From assembly GCA_040905365.1 (NCBI GenBank), contig JBBDRQ010000011.1, positions 1-58,324 of the forward strand: a stretch of 58,324 nucleotides of DNA. Reading direction: 5' to 3'. The position numbers and the translations under genes were made by a program. This stretch comes from JAHWKV01 sp040905365 (GTDB taxonomy: Bacteria > Actinomycetota > CADDZG01 > JAHWKV01). This document shows positions 17,419 through 25,719 of the stretch, piece by piece. Positions within the stretch are counted from its first letter, which is position 1. Each line of letters starts with the position of its first letter. The notes under the pieces are model-generated. The model did not search any database and was not told the origin of the DNA. It saw only the letters and a program-made list of their open reading frames with translations.

Positions 17419-19682
17419 TTGTGCCGGTACAACTCAAACGGGCCGGTGGTCGACTCCAGAGCATACCGCTCGCTTACCACGGCGCCCAGGCGTCTCCAAG
17501 TGTCGGCGTACGGCGTGTGCGGGTGGGGGCCCAGCCCAAACATGGAAGGCGGATAGCGCTGCAGATGGGCGCTGTCGACGCTCGTGGGCATCCTGGTCAG
17601 TACGTAATCGGGCGGGTGGTTGCGCAGTCGCTCGACTACCTCGGCCAGCTTGTGCTGGGTGTGTAACGAGACGAATAAGCGGGGATAGCGGCTCCAGGGG
17701 GCGGTATCGGCGGCGAGATAGAACAGCGATCCCGTCTCGTCGATCACCGCAAGCGTCATGCCTGCGTCGGCCAGGTTGCGCAGCTGTCCGGCGACCGCTC
17801 GAAACTCGGTGGCCATCTGCTCCATGTCTTCGGGTAGTCCGCAAAGGTCGGCCGGGTTGAGCAGCAAACACAGCCCGTCCGGCTGGGTACCGTGCAGTTG
17901 CGACGCGGCCAGGCCGGGGTAGTTGCGGACCGGGTCCACGATCAGCGACGGGGGGGCCGCGAGAAGCAGAGACACGATGAGCAAGCCCGCCGCCAAAGAG
18001 GTCGCCCACCCGGCTGCGCGCCTGCGCGCGCCGGCTGGTTGGGTAGACGCCTCCCGCCGGGCAGCTGCGTGGTCGTAGGTCCGCCCGGCCAGGTGAATGA
18101 CTATCAGCGCCAAGGGGATCCACAGCCGGGCGGGAGTGTAGTCGCCGGACCTGCCCAAAAAGTGCATCAGAAGCAACAGGCCGTAAACCGCCAGGAATCC
18201 GTTGAAGACCTCGAAGTGTCCGGCCCTACCGTGGGCCAGCCGGACGACGCAGTAGCCCACGAAGGTTACGTACGCGAAGAAGATCGCCAAAAACGAAACG
18301 ACCGTGACGGTGTTGGGTACGGTCGCCAGAGGCAGCTGGGCAAACCCCCCTCCGAATTCGAGGATGGACTCCAGCCAGCCCAACCAGAAGTCGGCTATCA
18401 AGATCCGCCCCCGGCCGGCGACCGTTAGGACCGCCAGCAAGATGCCCACGCTGGTGACCCCGAACGCGGCGAGATCCTTGAACCGCTCCTTCCAGCGGCC
18501 CTCCATCCAAGCTGTGCAGACCCAGTAGAAGCCGCACGCTGCGCCCAGGTACAGCCCGGTGTCGGTGCCGAAGGCCACAGCCAGTCCGGCAGCGGCACCG
18601 GCCACGGCTGCCCACAGACGCCGCCGGGTACGCTGGTGCATCGCCAAGGCGATGAAGCACCATACGTCAAAGGCGAACCTCATTGGGGTCAGCGAGGGGA
18701 ACAGCCATATAGGAACCTCGCCCATACCTACCAGCATCTGCAGTGAGACCAGTCCCGTCCCGATGGCTGCCGGCAACGGACGCCGGATCAGAAGGCGCAG
18801 CAGCACATAGATCCCGGTCAGGTATATGCAGGCGTATACGGAGCCGACCTGGATCATCCTCCCGTATGAGGGCGGCACCCACGAGAACAGTGCGCTGAAG
18901 ACCAGCGGCCACCCCACCCCGTACATCGACGACACATCGGTGCCCAAAGCCAGGCCGTGATGAAAACCCAGGGTCGGGCCCATGGCGTAGTAGTCCCAAT
19001 GGAACAGGCTCTCGGTCAAGAAGAAATCTCCGGCTGCTTGACGCCAGGACGGTACGTAGAACATGGCCGCCAAACCGACGGGCGTCGCCAGGTCCCACCA
19101 ACTGCGCTTGAGCGCAGGGGGAGCGATCCGTTCATCACCTTGCAGCAGACGCCGGAACCTTGCCGCCCACTTGCTTTGCGTCCCCCCCGGCCCGCCGGTC
19201 GCGGCGGCTACCAAGCACACCGCCGCTACCAAACCGAAAAGAGCAAAGTGCCCGGCTGGAATGGTGGAATCGGTTTGCAGATATTCGCGGGCGCTGAAAA
19301 ATATCGCAGTCGAGGCGGCGGTAGCGGCAATCGCCGTGAAGGACTGCGCCAGCAGCGAGTGAAGCAGGAAGCCGTCGGCCGCCCGGGGGTCTACCGATCG
19401 GAGCCGGACGTTGAGCCTGAGCGTGAAGGCCAGAATCAGGGTGACGGCAGCGACCGTCGATGCTAAGTACAGCGCCACGTCTATCTCAGGTCGAAAAAGA
19501 AACGCACCGTAGTCGGTCAGCCGGCTGACGTCGGGGGCGGGAGCATCCACCACCAGCACGGACGCAAGCATCAATTGAACGGCCATGGCGGATCCCAGCA
19601 GAACGGGTCCGAGGAGACTGGTGAAGTAGAGTCGGCTGGAGGTGCTCTCGGGTATGCGCAGTTGGCGGTTGAGGCGGATCAC
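17415..19682 (-). CDS. Large polytopic membrane protein, GT-C-like, paralogue A
   Basis: About 755 residues from GTG 19682, which overlaps the upstream methyltransferase stop as GTGA; the reading frame stays open another 100 codons upstream but that part is inside the methyltransferase gene and has no conserved look. It shares the helices and loop motifs of the next gene (HWDYYAMGPTLGFHHGLALG, SYGRMIQVGSVYACIYL, HFEVFNGFLAVYGLLLL). A soluble C-terminal region follows, with DPADLCGLPEDM-like and DETGSLFYLAADTAPWSRYP segments also matched in the paralogue. Candidate outer-face glycosyltransferase or glycan polymerase; no known catalytic motif is certain. Confidence 0.6.
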   Translation of the reverse strand: MIRLNRQLRIPESTSSRLYFTSLLGPVLLGSAMAVQLMLASVLVVDAPAPDVSRLTDYGAFLFRPEIDVALYLASTVAAVTLILAFTLRLNVRLRSVDPRAADGFLLHSLLAQSFTAIAATAASTAIFFSAREYLQTDSTIPAGHFALFGLVAAVCLVAAATGGPGGTQSKWAARFRRLLQGDERIAPPALKRSWWDLATPVGLAAMFYVPSWRQAAGDFFLTESLFHWDYYAMGPTLGFHHGLALGTDVSSMYGVGWPLVFSALFSWVPPSYGRMIQVGSVYACIYLTGIYVLLRLLIRRPLPAAIGTGLVSLQMLVGMGEVPIWLFPSLTPMRFAFDVWCFIALAMHQRTRRRLWAAVAGAAAGLAVAFGTDTGLYLGAACGFYWVCTAWMEGRWKERFKDLAAFGVTSVGILLAVLTVAGRGRILIADFWLGWLESILEFGGGFAQLPLATVPNTVTVVSFLAIFFAYVTFVGYCVVRLAHGRAGHFEVFNGFLAVYGLLLLMHFLGRSGDYTPARLWIPLALIVIHLAGRTYDHAAARREASTQPAGARRRAAGWATSLAAGLLIVSLLLAAPPSLIVDPVRNYPGLAASQLHGTQPDGLCLLLNPADLCGLPEDMEQMATEFRAVAGQLRNLADAGMTLAVIDETGSLFYLAADTAPWSRYPRLFVSLHTQHKLAEVVERLRNHPPDYVLTRMPTSVDSAHLQRYPPSMFGLGPHPHTPYADTWRRLGAVVSERYALESTTGPFELYRHN

Positions 19683-20482
19683 TGAGTTTGGGTGGGCACC
19701 GCCAGCAGCTTGACACCCTCTACGCCCAACTGGGACAGAGGCAGCGCCGACGACGCGCCCACGGGCAGTCTCGTTTCGGAGGTGATCAGCTTGAGGCGGG
19801 TCACCGTGAAGCCGCAGACTGAGAGTAGTTTGCCCAGGTCGTCCAAGGTGAGCCGGTTGAGTTTGACGAAGTCCCGTAAAAGCTTCTCCGCCCACGCCGG
19901 ATCGTCCCCGGGCTGCTCGGATACCTTGGCGGCGATCTGCTCGTAAGGCATGGTCAGCTGGGCGAAGCCCTCGGGAAACCACCGCTCGAGTAACGAGCCG
20001 TTGCGCGAATGGTAAAAGGGGTACAGCTGGATGAAAAACGCTCCGTTGGGACGAATGATGCGCCTCACTTCACTGATCATCGCTCTGGGGTCTGCGACGT
20101 GGTGAAGGGTTGACCAGGAAAAGACGTAGTCAAAGGACTCGTTGTCGGCCGGCAGGCTTTCCGGCTTACACTGCGCAAACTGCAGACTGGGCGGCAGCCG
20201 GGTCGCCGCGCCTTGTTCTTGGGCGAGGTTTTCCAGGAACCTGGTGTTGGTGGCCTTGGTGTCGAAACCGACCATGCGGGCGGGCAGAACTCTTTTGAAG
20301 ATGCCCAGGTCCATGACACCGTCCCCGCAGCCGATGTCCGCGATCTCCTGACCGCTCAGTGCGTGGAAACCGGCGCCGAAGAATTCGATGACCTCGTTAG
20401 CGGCCATTGTGTAGCGTTCGTGGAACCACTCTGCAACCTGGTTGTCGGGCATGGACTTGCCCGGTTTGTTCGGTTCGGTCAT
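19679..20482 (-). CDS. Class I SAM-dependent methyltransferase
   Basis: About 267 residues from ATG 20482 (MTEPNKPGKSMPDNQ), chosen because GAGG precedes it and the upstream extension is Arg-rich and unconserved. Motif I is EIADIGCGDGVMDLGIF, the acidic strand end is VGFDTKATNT, and YVFSWSTLHHVADPRAMISEVRRI matches the helix after strand 4 (given here in parts: SWSTLHHVADP). It is the first gene of a three-gene minus-strand run with the two membrane proteins, all joined by 4-base overlaps, so it likely modifies the same glycan. Confidence 0.75.
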   Translation of the reverse strand: MTEPNKPGKSMPDNQVAEWFHERYTMAANEVIEFFGAGFHALSGQEIADIGCGDGVMDLGIFKRVLPARMVGFDTKATNTRFLENLAQEQGAATRLPPSLQFAQCKPESLPADNESFDYVFSWSTLHHVADPRAMISEVRRIIRPNGAFFIQLYPFYHSRNGSLLERWFPEGFAQLTMPYEQIAAKVSEQPGDDPAWAEKLLRDFVKLNRLTLDDLGKLLSVCGFTVTRLKLITSETRLPVGASSALPLSQLGVEGVKLLAVPTQTQ

Positions 20483-20585
20483 CTGGCCTCGTCGATCTCG
20501 GTGACTGACTTGTAGTGTCTGGGGCCGTCGGCGGTTGTGCAAGCCGGCGGCCGGCCGGCCCGTTGGCCTTTGGGAGATACTAACC

Positions 20586-22019
20586 ATGATGCGACGCAAA
20601 TCTAAGATCGGCAGGAGCCGCCGGGATCAGCCGATTTTCAAGTCCGATCGCAGCGGCGGGCTCGCGATGCTGAAGTACGGGGCGAGTCGCGTGCTGGCGC
20701 TGGTGGTGACTTTGGCGTTGATCGCCGGCGTGATAGGCGGCGCCCTGCTCGTCTACGCTCAGCTCAAGGTAAAGGGCTCCGAGCGGGAGGTGGGGGGCCT
20801 GACCGCCAAGGAGCCCTTGGAACCTATGAACGTGCTGGTACTGGGGTCGGATTCACGAGCGAACCTCACTCCGCAGCAGCAGGAGAGTTTTGGTGACACC
20901 GATGCCGTCTCCGGCAGGCGGGCCGACACGATCATGCTGCTGCATCTGGACGAAGAGCGCGAACAGGTCGTGCTCGTCCAGTTCCCGCGGGACCTTAGAG
21001 TGCAGGGCCCCAACGGTGACATGGTCAAGATCAACGGCGTCTACGAGCACGGGCCCGAAGCCATGATAGAGACGGTTTCGCAGTTCTCGGGTCTACCGAT
21101 CAACCACTACGTGGAGGTCGACTTTGCGGGGTTCAACGCAATTGCGGACGCGCTGGGCGGCGTCGAGATCTACTTTGAGGACGACGTATTCGACCAGGAC
21201 TCCGGTCTCGACGTCGAGCGGGGCTGCCAGCTAATCGAAGGGGATCAGGCGCTGGCCTTCGTGCGGGCCCGCAAGATCGACGACGACTTCGGTCGTATCC
21301 GCCGGCAGCAGCTGTTTTTGAAGCTCATGGTGGACAAGACGGTCACTCCGGGTACCCTTTTGCGGCCGGCGCGAGTCGTATCTCTGATAAACACCGTGAC
21401 CCAGAGCGTCACGCACGATGCGGAACTGACGCTGACGGACATTAAGGACGTTGGGCTGCGCCTCAGGTCGTTCGACTCCGGCAATCTCGACATGCGGATC
21501 GTGCCGTCCTCCGCAACGATTATCGACGGGGTCTCTTTCGTCGTGGCCGAGGACGAGGAATCCCGGGCACTGTTTACCGCGCTGGCCCAACGGCAGCCGT
21601 TGCCCGACTACGGCCGTACCGGCGTGACACCCATCCTTCCCGAGGATGTCCTGCTGGCCGTGATGAACGGGACCGATGTCGACAAGCTGGCTGCCGGCGA
21701 AGCGGCGGCGTTGAGTGAGGATGGATACCAGATCCACGAGATCACCAACACCGAGGCGCATGTTCGGACCACCGTCTACTTCAGGCCGGGTGCGGAGGAT
21801 AAAGGGAAGTTGGTTGCTGATACCTACGGAGCGGAGTTGCTTCCGGTGGGTCCGCCTATATCGACAGAAGCCGATGTGGCTTTGGTGTTGGGAAGCGACC
21901 ATGCGGCCCAAGCGTCGCCGACCGAAGCTGAAGCGCCCGCCGCCGAGGCCCCGCCGTCTGCAGCGGTGCCCCCCGGCGCCCCGACGGAGGAGCCCCCTCC
22001 CTTGGCCCACGCGTGTTGA
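20586..22019 (+). CDS. LytR-CpsA-Psr family wall glycopolymer ligase with LytR_C domain
   Basis: LCP proteins move a polyprenyl-linked glycan onto peptidoglycan. A cytoplasmic basic stretch is followed by one membrane helix (VLALVVTLALIAGVIGGALLVYA in part). The LCP domain spans about residues 80-290: NVLVLGSDSR, GRRADTIMLLHLD, VLVQFPRDLRV, KINGVYEHGP, NHYVEVDFAGFNAIADALGGV and ALAFVRARKIDDDFGRIRRQQ. These contain the conserved Arg/Asp residues that bind pyrophosphate lipid. A LytR_C domain (VLLAVMNGTDVDKLA) and a Pro/Ala-rich tail follow. ATG 20586 has GGGAGA before it; ATG 20589, seven bases after a GATACT hexamer, is the alternative. Its position between the exporter and rml genes suggests it attaches this locus's polysaccharide to the wall. 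Confidence 0.9.
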   Translation: MMRRKSKIGRSRRDQPIFKSDRSGGLAMLKYGASRVLALVVTLALIAGVIGGALLVYAQLKVKGSEREVGGLTAKEPLEPMNVLVLGSDSRANLTPQQQESFGDTDAVSGRRADTIMLLHLDEEREQVVLVQFPRDLRVQGPNGDMVKINGVYEHGPEAMIETVSQFSGLPINHYVEVDFAGFNAIADALGGVEIYFEDDVFDQDSGLDVERGCQLIEGDQALAFVRARKIDDDFGRIRRQQLFLKLMVDKTVTPGTLLRPARVVSLINTVTQSVTHDAELTLTDIKDVGLRLRSFDSGNLDMRIVPSSATIIDGVSFVVAEDEESRALFTALAQRQPLPDYGRTGVTPILPEDVLLAVMNGTDVDKLAAGEAAALSEDGYQIHEITNTEAHVRTTVYFRPGAEDKGKLVADTYGAELLPVGPPISTEADVALVLGSDHAAQASPTEAEAPAAEAPPSAAVPPGAPTEEPPPLAHAC

Positions 22020-22081
22020 GTGTTAAGTGGCGACGACGTCCGTCAGGAAACCACTTCATGCGCTCCAAAGCACGGGTGCAA

Positions 22082-22087
22082 TAGAGT
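22082..22087 (+). promoter_or_regulatory. -10 TAGAGT for leaderless rmlB
   Basis: TAGAGT lies exactly 6 bases before the rmlB ATG and there is no Shine-Dalgarno, so the transcript probably begins at or next to the start codon. Upstream, 22045-22069 resembles bases 2-24 of the window (AGGAAAC, then GCGCTCCAAA) with one gap. Confidence 0.5.
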
Positions 22088-22093
22088 GTCGGG

Positions 22094-23143
22094 ATGAACT
22101 CGAAAATTCTAGTAACCGGCGGCGCCGGCTTTCTGGGCAGCCACTTTGTTCGCAGGGCTCTCAACCACGGCGTTCGTGAGGTAACCAACGTCGACTGCCT
22201 GACCTATGCGGGCGATCCGAGGCGTCTGGCCGATGTGGAGGACAGCCGCGCCTACCAATTTGTAAAACTGGACGTTGCCGACGAAACCCGTGTAAAGCAG
22301 TTGATTGCCGATGAGCGTCCCGACGCTATAGTCCACTACGCCGCCGAGTCCCATGTCACCCGCAGCGAGAGCGATCCCGACCGCTTCTACCGGACCAACG
22401 TGGACGGCACCCGCAACCTGTTCGAAGCTGCGGTTGCCTCCGGGGTGCGTCGAGTGGTCCACGTATCCACCGACGAGGTCTACGGCTCGATCCTCACCGG
22501 CAGCTTCAAGGAGTCGGACAAGGCCGAAGGTGCCGGGCAGGCTGCCAGCCCGTACTCGCAGTCCAAGGCCCTGGCCGACGATCTTGCACGCTCCTACTCG
22601 GATCGCTTGGAGGTCGTGGTGGTAAGGCCGACCAACGCGTTCGGCCCATGGCAGTACCCGGAGAAAGTGCTTCCGCGCTGGATCACCAGGGGGCTGCGTG
22701 ACCGCCCGCTCCTGGTCTGGGGGGACGGACTGTACATCCGCCAGTGGCTGTACTGCGAGGACTTCGCGTCCGCGGTCGACTTGGTGTTGGAGCAGGGCGA
22801 GCCGGGGGAGGTTTACAACGTCGGCCCCACTCACGAGCCGGAGATCACCAACCTTGACCTGGCGCAGTGGCTGGTCCGGTATCTGGGAAGTAGCTCCTCC
22901 CAAGTGCAGATGACGGGATACGACCGCCCGGATCACGACCGGCGCTACGCGGTGGACTCGTCCAAGATCCGGGGGCTGGGCTGGGCTCCGGGAGACGTGT
23001 GGACGCAACTTCGTGAGACCGTCGATTGGTACAGGGAGTCTTACGGCTGGTGGGAGCCACTGGTGGGGGAGGCTGAGTCGATTTACACCGATACCGATAC
23101 CGATACCGATACCAAACCCGTCTCGGGGAAAGCCCAAGTATGA
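22094..23143 (+). CDS. rmlB: dTDP-glucose 4,6-dehydratase
   Basis: Converts dTDP-glucose to dTDP-4-keto-6-deoxyglucose, the second step of dTDP-L-rhamnose synthesis. The extended short-chain dehydrogenase fold shows NAD-binding TGGAGFLGSHFVR, the AAESHVTRSESDP segment, the family motif HVSTDEVYGS, and YSQSK with the catalytic Tyr and Lys; GPWQYPEK and NVGPTHE follow. At 349 residues it has normal length. The C-terminus ends in an odd Thr-Asp repeat made by four ACCGAT units. The stop overlaps the rmlC start (ATGA). It heads a rmlB-C-D-A operon and appears leaderless. Confidence 0.93.
   Translation: MNSKILVTGGAGFLGSHFVRRALNHGVREVTNVDCLTYAGDPRRLADVEDSRAYQFVKLDVADETRVKQLIADERPDAIVHYAAESHVTRSESDPDRFYRTNVDGTRNLFEAAVASGVRRVVHVSTDEVYGSILTGSFKESDKAEGAGQAASPYSQSKALADDLARSYSDRLEVVVVRPTNAFGPWQYPEKVLPRWITRGLRDRPLLVWGDGLYIRQWLYCEDFASAVDLVLEQGEPGEVYNVGPTHEPEITNLDLAQWLVRYLGSSSSQVQMTGYDRPDHDRRYAVDSSKIRGLGWAPGDVWTQLRETVDWYRESYGWWEPLVGEAESIYTDTDTDTDTKPVSGKAQV
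23087..23113 (+). repeat. Hexanucleotide repeat (ACCGAT)4-ACC in rmlB
   Basis: Four perfect tandem ACCGAT units plus ACC encode an alternating Thr-Asp run at the rmlB C-terminus, beyond the enzyme fold. Because the unit is two codons long, slippage changes length without a frameshift. Confidence 0.9.
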
Positions 23144-23658
23144 ACATCGAGCAGGTCGAGCAGATTCCCGGCGCGTGTATTTGTCATCCCAAGGTCCACT
23201 CCGACTCCCGGGGATCGTTTATGGAGATCTTTCGCGAGGAGACTCTGGGCATGGAGTTCGTCCAGGCCAATCACTCCAAATCGGTCGCAGGCGTCTTGCG
23301 CGGCCTGCACTGGCACCGACATCAAGCCGACGCCTGGTACGTGTTCAACGGACACGCGCAGGCGATGCTGGCCGACCTGCGTACGCCCACCGATGGTCCC
23401 GCGGTCGTCTCCGTTGATCTCGTCGCGGATGAGCCGAAGGTGTTGTTTATTCCGCCGGGTGTGGCCCACGGTTTTCTCGCGGTGAGCGATGTCGACCTCA
23501 TCTACTGGGTGACCGGGTACTACGACGCTTCCGACGAGTTCGGCGTGGCGTGGGACGACCCGACCCTTAATGCTCCATGGAAGCTGACCAACCCGATTCT
23601 GTCCGAACGCGACAGTAACAATCCGAAGCTCGAGTGGGACGAAATAGAACTTTCCTAG
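23140..23658 (+). CDS. rmlC: dTDP-4-dehydrorhamnose 3,5-epimerase family protein
   Basis: A 172-residue cupin. RmlC epimerises dTDP-4-keto-6-deoxyglucose at C3 and C5. The family features are SDSRGSFMEIFREE, VLRGLHWHRH with the catalytic histidine, PPGVAHGFLAVSD and YYDASDEFGVAWDDP near the dimer interface. Some positions differ from standard RmlC: the usual K-(L/V)-V-R segment after the GLH motif reads DAWYVFNGHAQAMLADLR. It may be a divergent RmlC, and a 3- or 5-epimerase for another sugar is possible, but its place between rmlB and rmlD favours rhamnose. It overlaps rmlD by 25 bases. Confidence 0.8.
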   Translation: MNIEQVEQIPGACICHPKVHSDSRGSFMEIFREETLGMEFVQANHSKSVAGVLRGLHWHRHQADAWYVFNGHAQAMLADLRTPTDGPAVVSVDLVADEPKVLFIPPGVAHGFLAVSDVDLIYWVTGYYDASDEFGVAWDDPTLNAPWKLTNPILSERDSNNPKLEWDEIELS

Positions 23659-24500
23659 TCACCGGGGGCGGAGGGCAGCTGGGAAAGGCCTTCGCCCGCC
23701 TGCTTCCCGGGGCTCACGTACTGGATCGATCCGCCCTGGACATATCCGACCCGGACGCGGTGAAACGGACCATGGAGAAGGTGCGACCCGATTATCTGAT
23801 TAATGCGGCGGCGTATACGGCCGTGGACAGGGCCGAACAAGAGCCGGATGAGGCGCACCGCATCAACGTCAGGGCGGTCATCGGACTGGCCAAGGCGGCC
23901 AAGGACGCCGGCGCGCAACTGGTGCATTTTTCGTCCGATTACGTCTACAAGGGGGACCGGCCCGGCGGCTACCTGGAGAACGACCGCACCGTGCCGCTGT
24001 CCACCTACGGGCGGACCAAGCTGCAGGGAGAGGTGGCGGCCCGCTCCGCCGGTGCCCGAACGCTGATTCTTAGAACCTCGTGGGTATTTGGTCAGGGCAA
24101 CAACTTCGTCCGTTCCATCGTCGCCGCCGCCGGCAAACGCGACGAACTGCAGGTCGTGGACGACCAGAGGGGTCGCCCCACGTACGCCCCAGACCTGGCC
24201 GAAGGGGTCCTGGCTCTCCTCGACGCCGGAGCCGACGGCCTCTACAACCTCACGGGCGGAGGTAAAGTTGCCTCTTGGGCGGACGTCGCGGAGACGGCTA
24301 TCGAGGCAGCCGGTCTCAAGACAACCGTGCAGCGGGTGACCACCGAGCAGTACTATGCGTCGAAGACCGGCCCGATTGCCGGTCGGCCGCTCAACAGCGA
24401 GTTGGATTGTTCGCGCGCTGGTCAGCTTGGGGTGACCCTCAGGCCCTGGGAAGAGGCAGTCTCCGAGTTTGTCGCCGAGTTGATGGAGGGGTTGGATTGA
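23634..24500 (+). CDS. rmlD: dTDP-4-dehydrorhamnose reductase
   Basis: The last enzyme of dTDP-L-rhamnose synthesis, reducing the 4-keto group with NAD(P)H. It shows TGGGGQLGKAFARLL for cofactor binding, the family block NAAAYTAVDRAEQEPDEAHRIN (typical RmlD: the A-Y-T-x-V-D-x-A-E part is visible), FSSDYVYKGD, STYGRTKLQGE with the catalytic Tyr and Lys, and RTSWVFGQGNNFV. At 288 residues it is of normal length. GTG 23634 lies inside the end of rmlC, and the stop overlaps the rmlA start as TTGA. Confidence 0.92.
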   Translation: MGRNRTFLVTGGGGQLGKAFARLLPGAHVLDRSALDISDPDAVKRTMEKVRPDYLINAAAYTAVDRAEQEPDEAHRINVRAVIGLAKAAKDAGAQLVHFSSDYVYKGDRPGGYLENDRTVPLSTYGRTKLQGEVAARSAGARTLILRTSWVFGQGNNFVRSIVAAAGKRDELQVVDDQRGRPTYAPDLAEGVLALLDAGADGLYNLTGGGKVASWADVAETAIEAAGLKTTVQRVTTEQYYASKTGPIAGRPLNSELDCSRAGQLGVTLRPWEEAVSEFVAELMEGLD

Positions 24501-25234
24501 AGGGCGTTGTTCTTGCAGGCGGTTACGGGACCCGGTTCTACCCGGTGACCCGGGTGGTCAATAAGCACTTGTTGGACGTCTTCGACGAACCCGTCGTCTA
24601 CTACCCGATTCGTTCGCTGGCGGGGGCCGGTATCGAAGAGGTGGTCCTGGTGACGATCCTGGAGGAGGTCGACCAGTTCAAGAAGCTGCTGGGTGACGGC
24701 ACCGAGCTGGGCGTCAAGATCTCTTACGCCACTCAGGAAGGGGCCGGCGGCATTGCCGAGGCGCTGCTGATGGCCAAGCCCTTCGTGGAGAACGAAAGCC
24801 TGATGGTGGTGTTGGGGGACAACATTTTTCAGGGAGACCTGTCTGCGTATGCGGAAAGCTTCGAGAAGCAGGGCACCGGGGCCAAGATCCTGCTCAAACA
24901 GGTGTCGCATGACGATGCCCGGCGTTTCGGGGTGGCCGACGTCAGGGACGGCAAGATTGTCGGCATCCAGGAGAAGCCCAGCCACCCCCGCAGTGACCTG
25001 ATCGTCACCGGCTGCTACATGTACGACTCGAGGGTCTTCGATTTGATCTCGACGCTGAACCCGTCGGCTCGAGGCGAGTTGGAGGTAACCGACTTGAACA
25101 ACCTCTACATCGATGAGGGGACGATGAGCTACGACGTGCTCAGCGGGTGGTGGACCGATGCCGGCACCCCGGCCAGCAAACTCAAAGCGTCGATTCTGGT
25201 GGCGCTGGAGAAGGGCGTTACCTTCCACCGTTGA
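24497..25234 (+). CDS. rmlA: Glucose-1-phosphate thymidylyltransferase, short form
   Basis: Makes dTDP-glucose from dTTP and glucose-1-phosphate. The nucleotidyltransferase signature is VVLAGGYGTRFYPVTRVVNK, then GAGIAEAL-like EGAGGIAEALLMAKP, VVLGDNIFQGD with the metal-binding Asp, QEKPSHPRSDLIVTGCYMYD, and GWWTDAGTP. From TTG 24497 it is 245 residues, shorter than the roughly 290 of enteric RmlA because the C-terminal helical part is missing; similar short forms are known. The gene ends the rml operon, and the reversed order (A last) is notable. Confidence 0.88.
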   Translation: MKGVVLAGGYGTRFYPVTRVVNKHLLDVFDEPVVYYPIRSLAGAGIEEVVLVTILEEVDQFKKLLGDGTELGVKISYATQEGAGGIAEALLMAKPFVENESLMVVLGDNIFQGDLSAYAESFEKQGTGAKILLKQVSHDDARRFGVADVRDGKIVGIQEKPSHPRSDLIVTGCYMYDSRVFDLISTLNPSARGELEVTDLNNLYIDEGTMSYDVLSGWWTDAGTPASKLKASILVALEKGVTFHR

Positions 25235-25267
25235 GCTCGAACCGCTGCGTCTGACCTTCACCTCCAC

Positions 25268-25273
25268 TAGGAT
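25268..25273 (+). promoter_or_regulatory. -10 TAGGAT for leaderless start at 25280
   Basis: TAGGAT is followed by exactly 6 bases and the GTG start, with no Shine-Dalgarno. The SMR-like gene therefore seems to have its own promoter separate from the rml operon. Confidence 0.5.
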
Positions 25274-25279
25274 CAAAAC

Positions 25280-25711
25280 GTGCCTATAAAAACCGCTCTG
25301 TTGGCTCTGTGTTCCGTCGGTTTGGCCACCGGCGGTCAGCTGTTGCTCAAGGCCGGAATGAGCCGGGTCGGCTTCATCGGTTCCGAGCGGCTGTCCAACC
25401 CCTTCGGTCTGCTGTTTCAGGTACTCAAGACCTGGCAGGTGCCGGTAGGTCTGGCCGTGTTCTTCATATCGGCGGGTTTCTGGCTGTTGGTGCTTTCCCG
25501 GGTTCCACTGAGCTTCGCCTACCCCTTCGTGGGTTTGACTTACGTGCTTATCACGCTGTTCGGCAAGTTCGTACTGCACGAATCCGTTCCCGGCCTTCGT
25601 TGGGTGGGCCTGGCTCTGATCGTCTCCGGCATCCTCATCGTCGGCCGAACTTCTCCGTCGGACGCACCTCCCGGAAGCGCTGCCGCCGTAACCGCGCCGT
25701 CGCAGCGGTAG
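25280..25711 (+). CDS. EamA/SMR-type four-helix membrane protein
   Basis: A 143-residue protein with four hydrophobic segments, matching half-size EamA/DMT and small-multidrug-resistance-like proteins such as ArnE/ArnF. Visible marks are GGQLLLKAGM in helix 1, FWLLVLSRVPLSFAYPFVGL in helix 2-3, and the last helix VGLALIVSGILIVG. In a glycan locus the likely role is flipping a lipid-linked monosaccharide, supplying donors to outer-face transferases; this is inferred from family and neighbours. The next gene starts 8 bases after its stop. Confidence 0.7.
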   Translation: MPIKTALLALCSVGLATGGQLLLKAGMSRVGFIGSERLSNPFGLLFQVLKTWQVPVGLAVFFISAGFWLLVLSRVPLSFAYPFVGLTYVLITLFGKFVLHESVPGLRWVGLALIVSGILIVGRTSPSDAPPGSAAAVTAPSQR

Positions 25712-25719
25712 CGGTCGTT

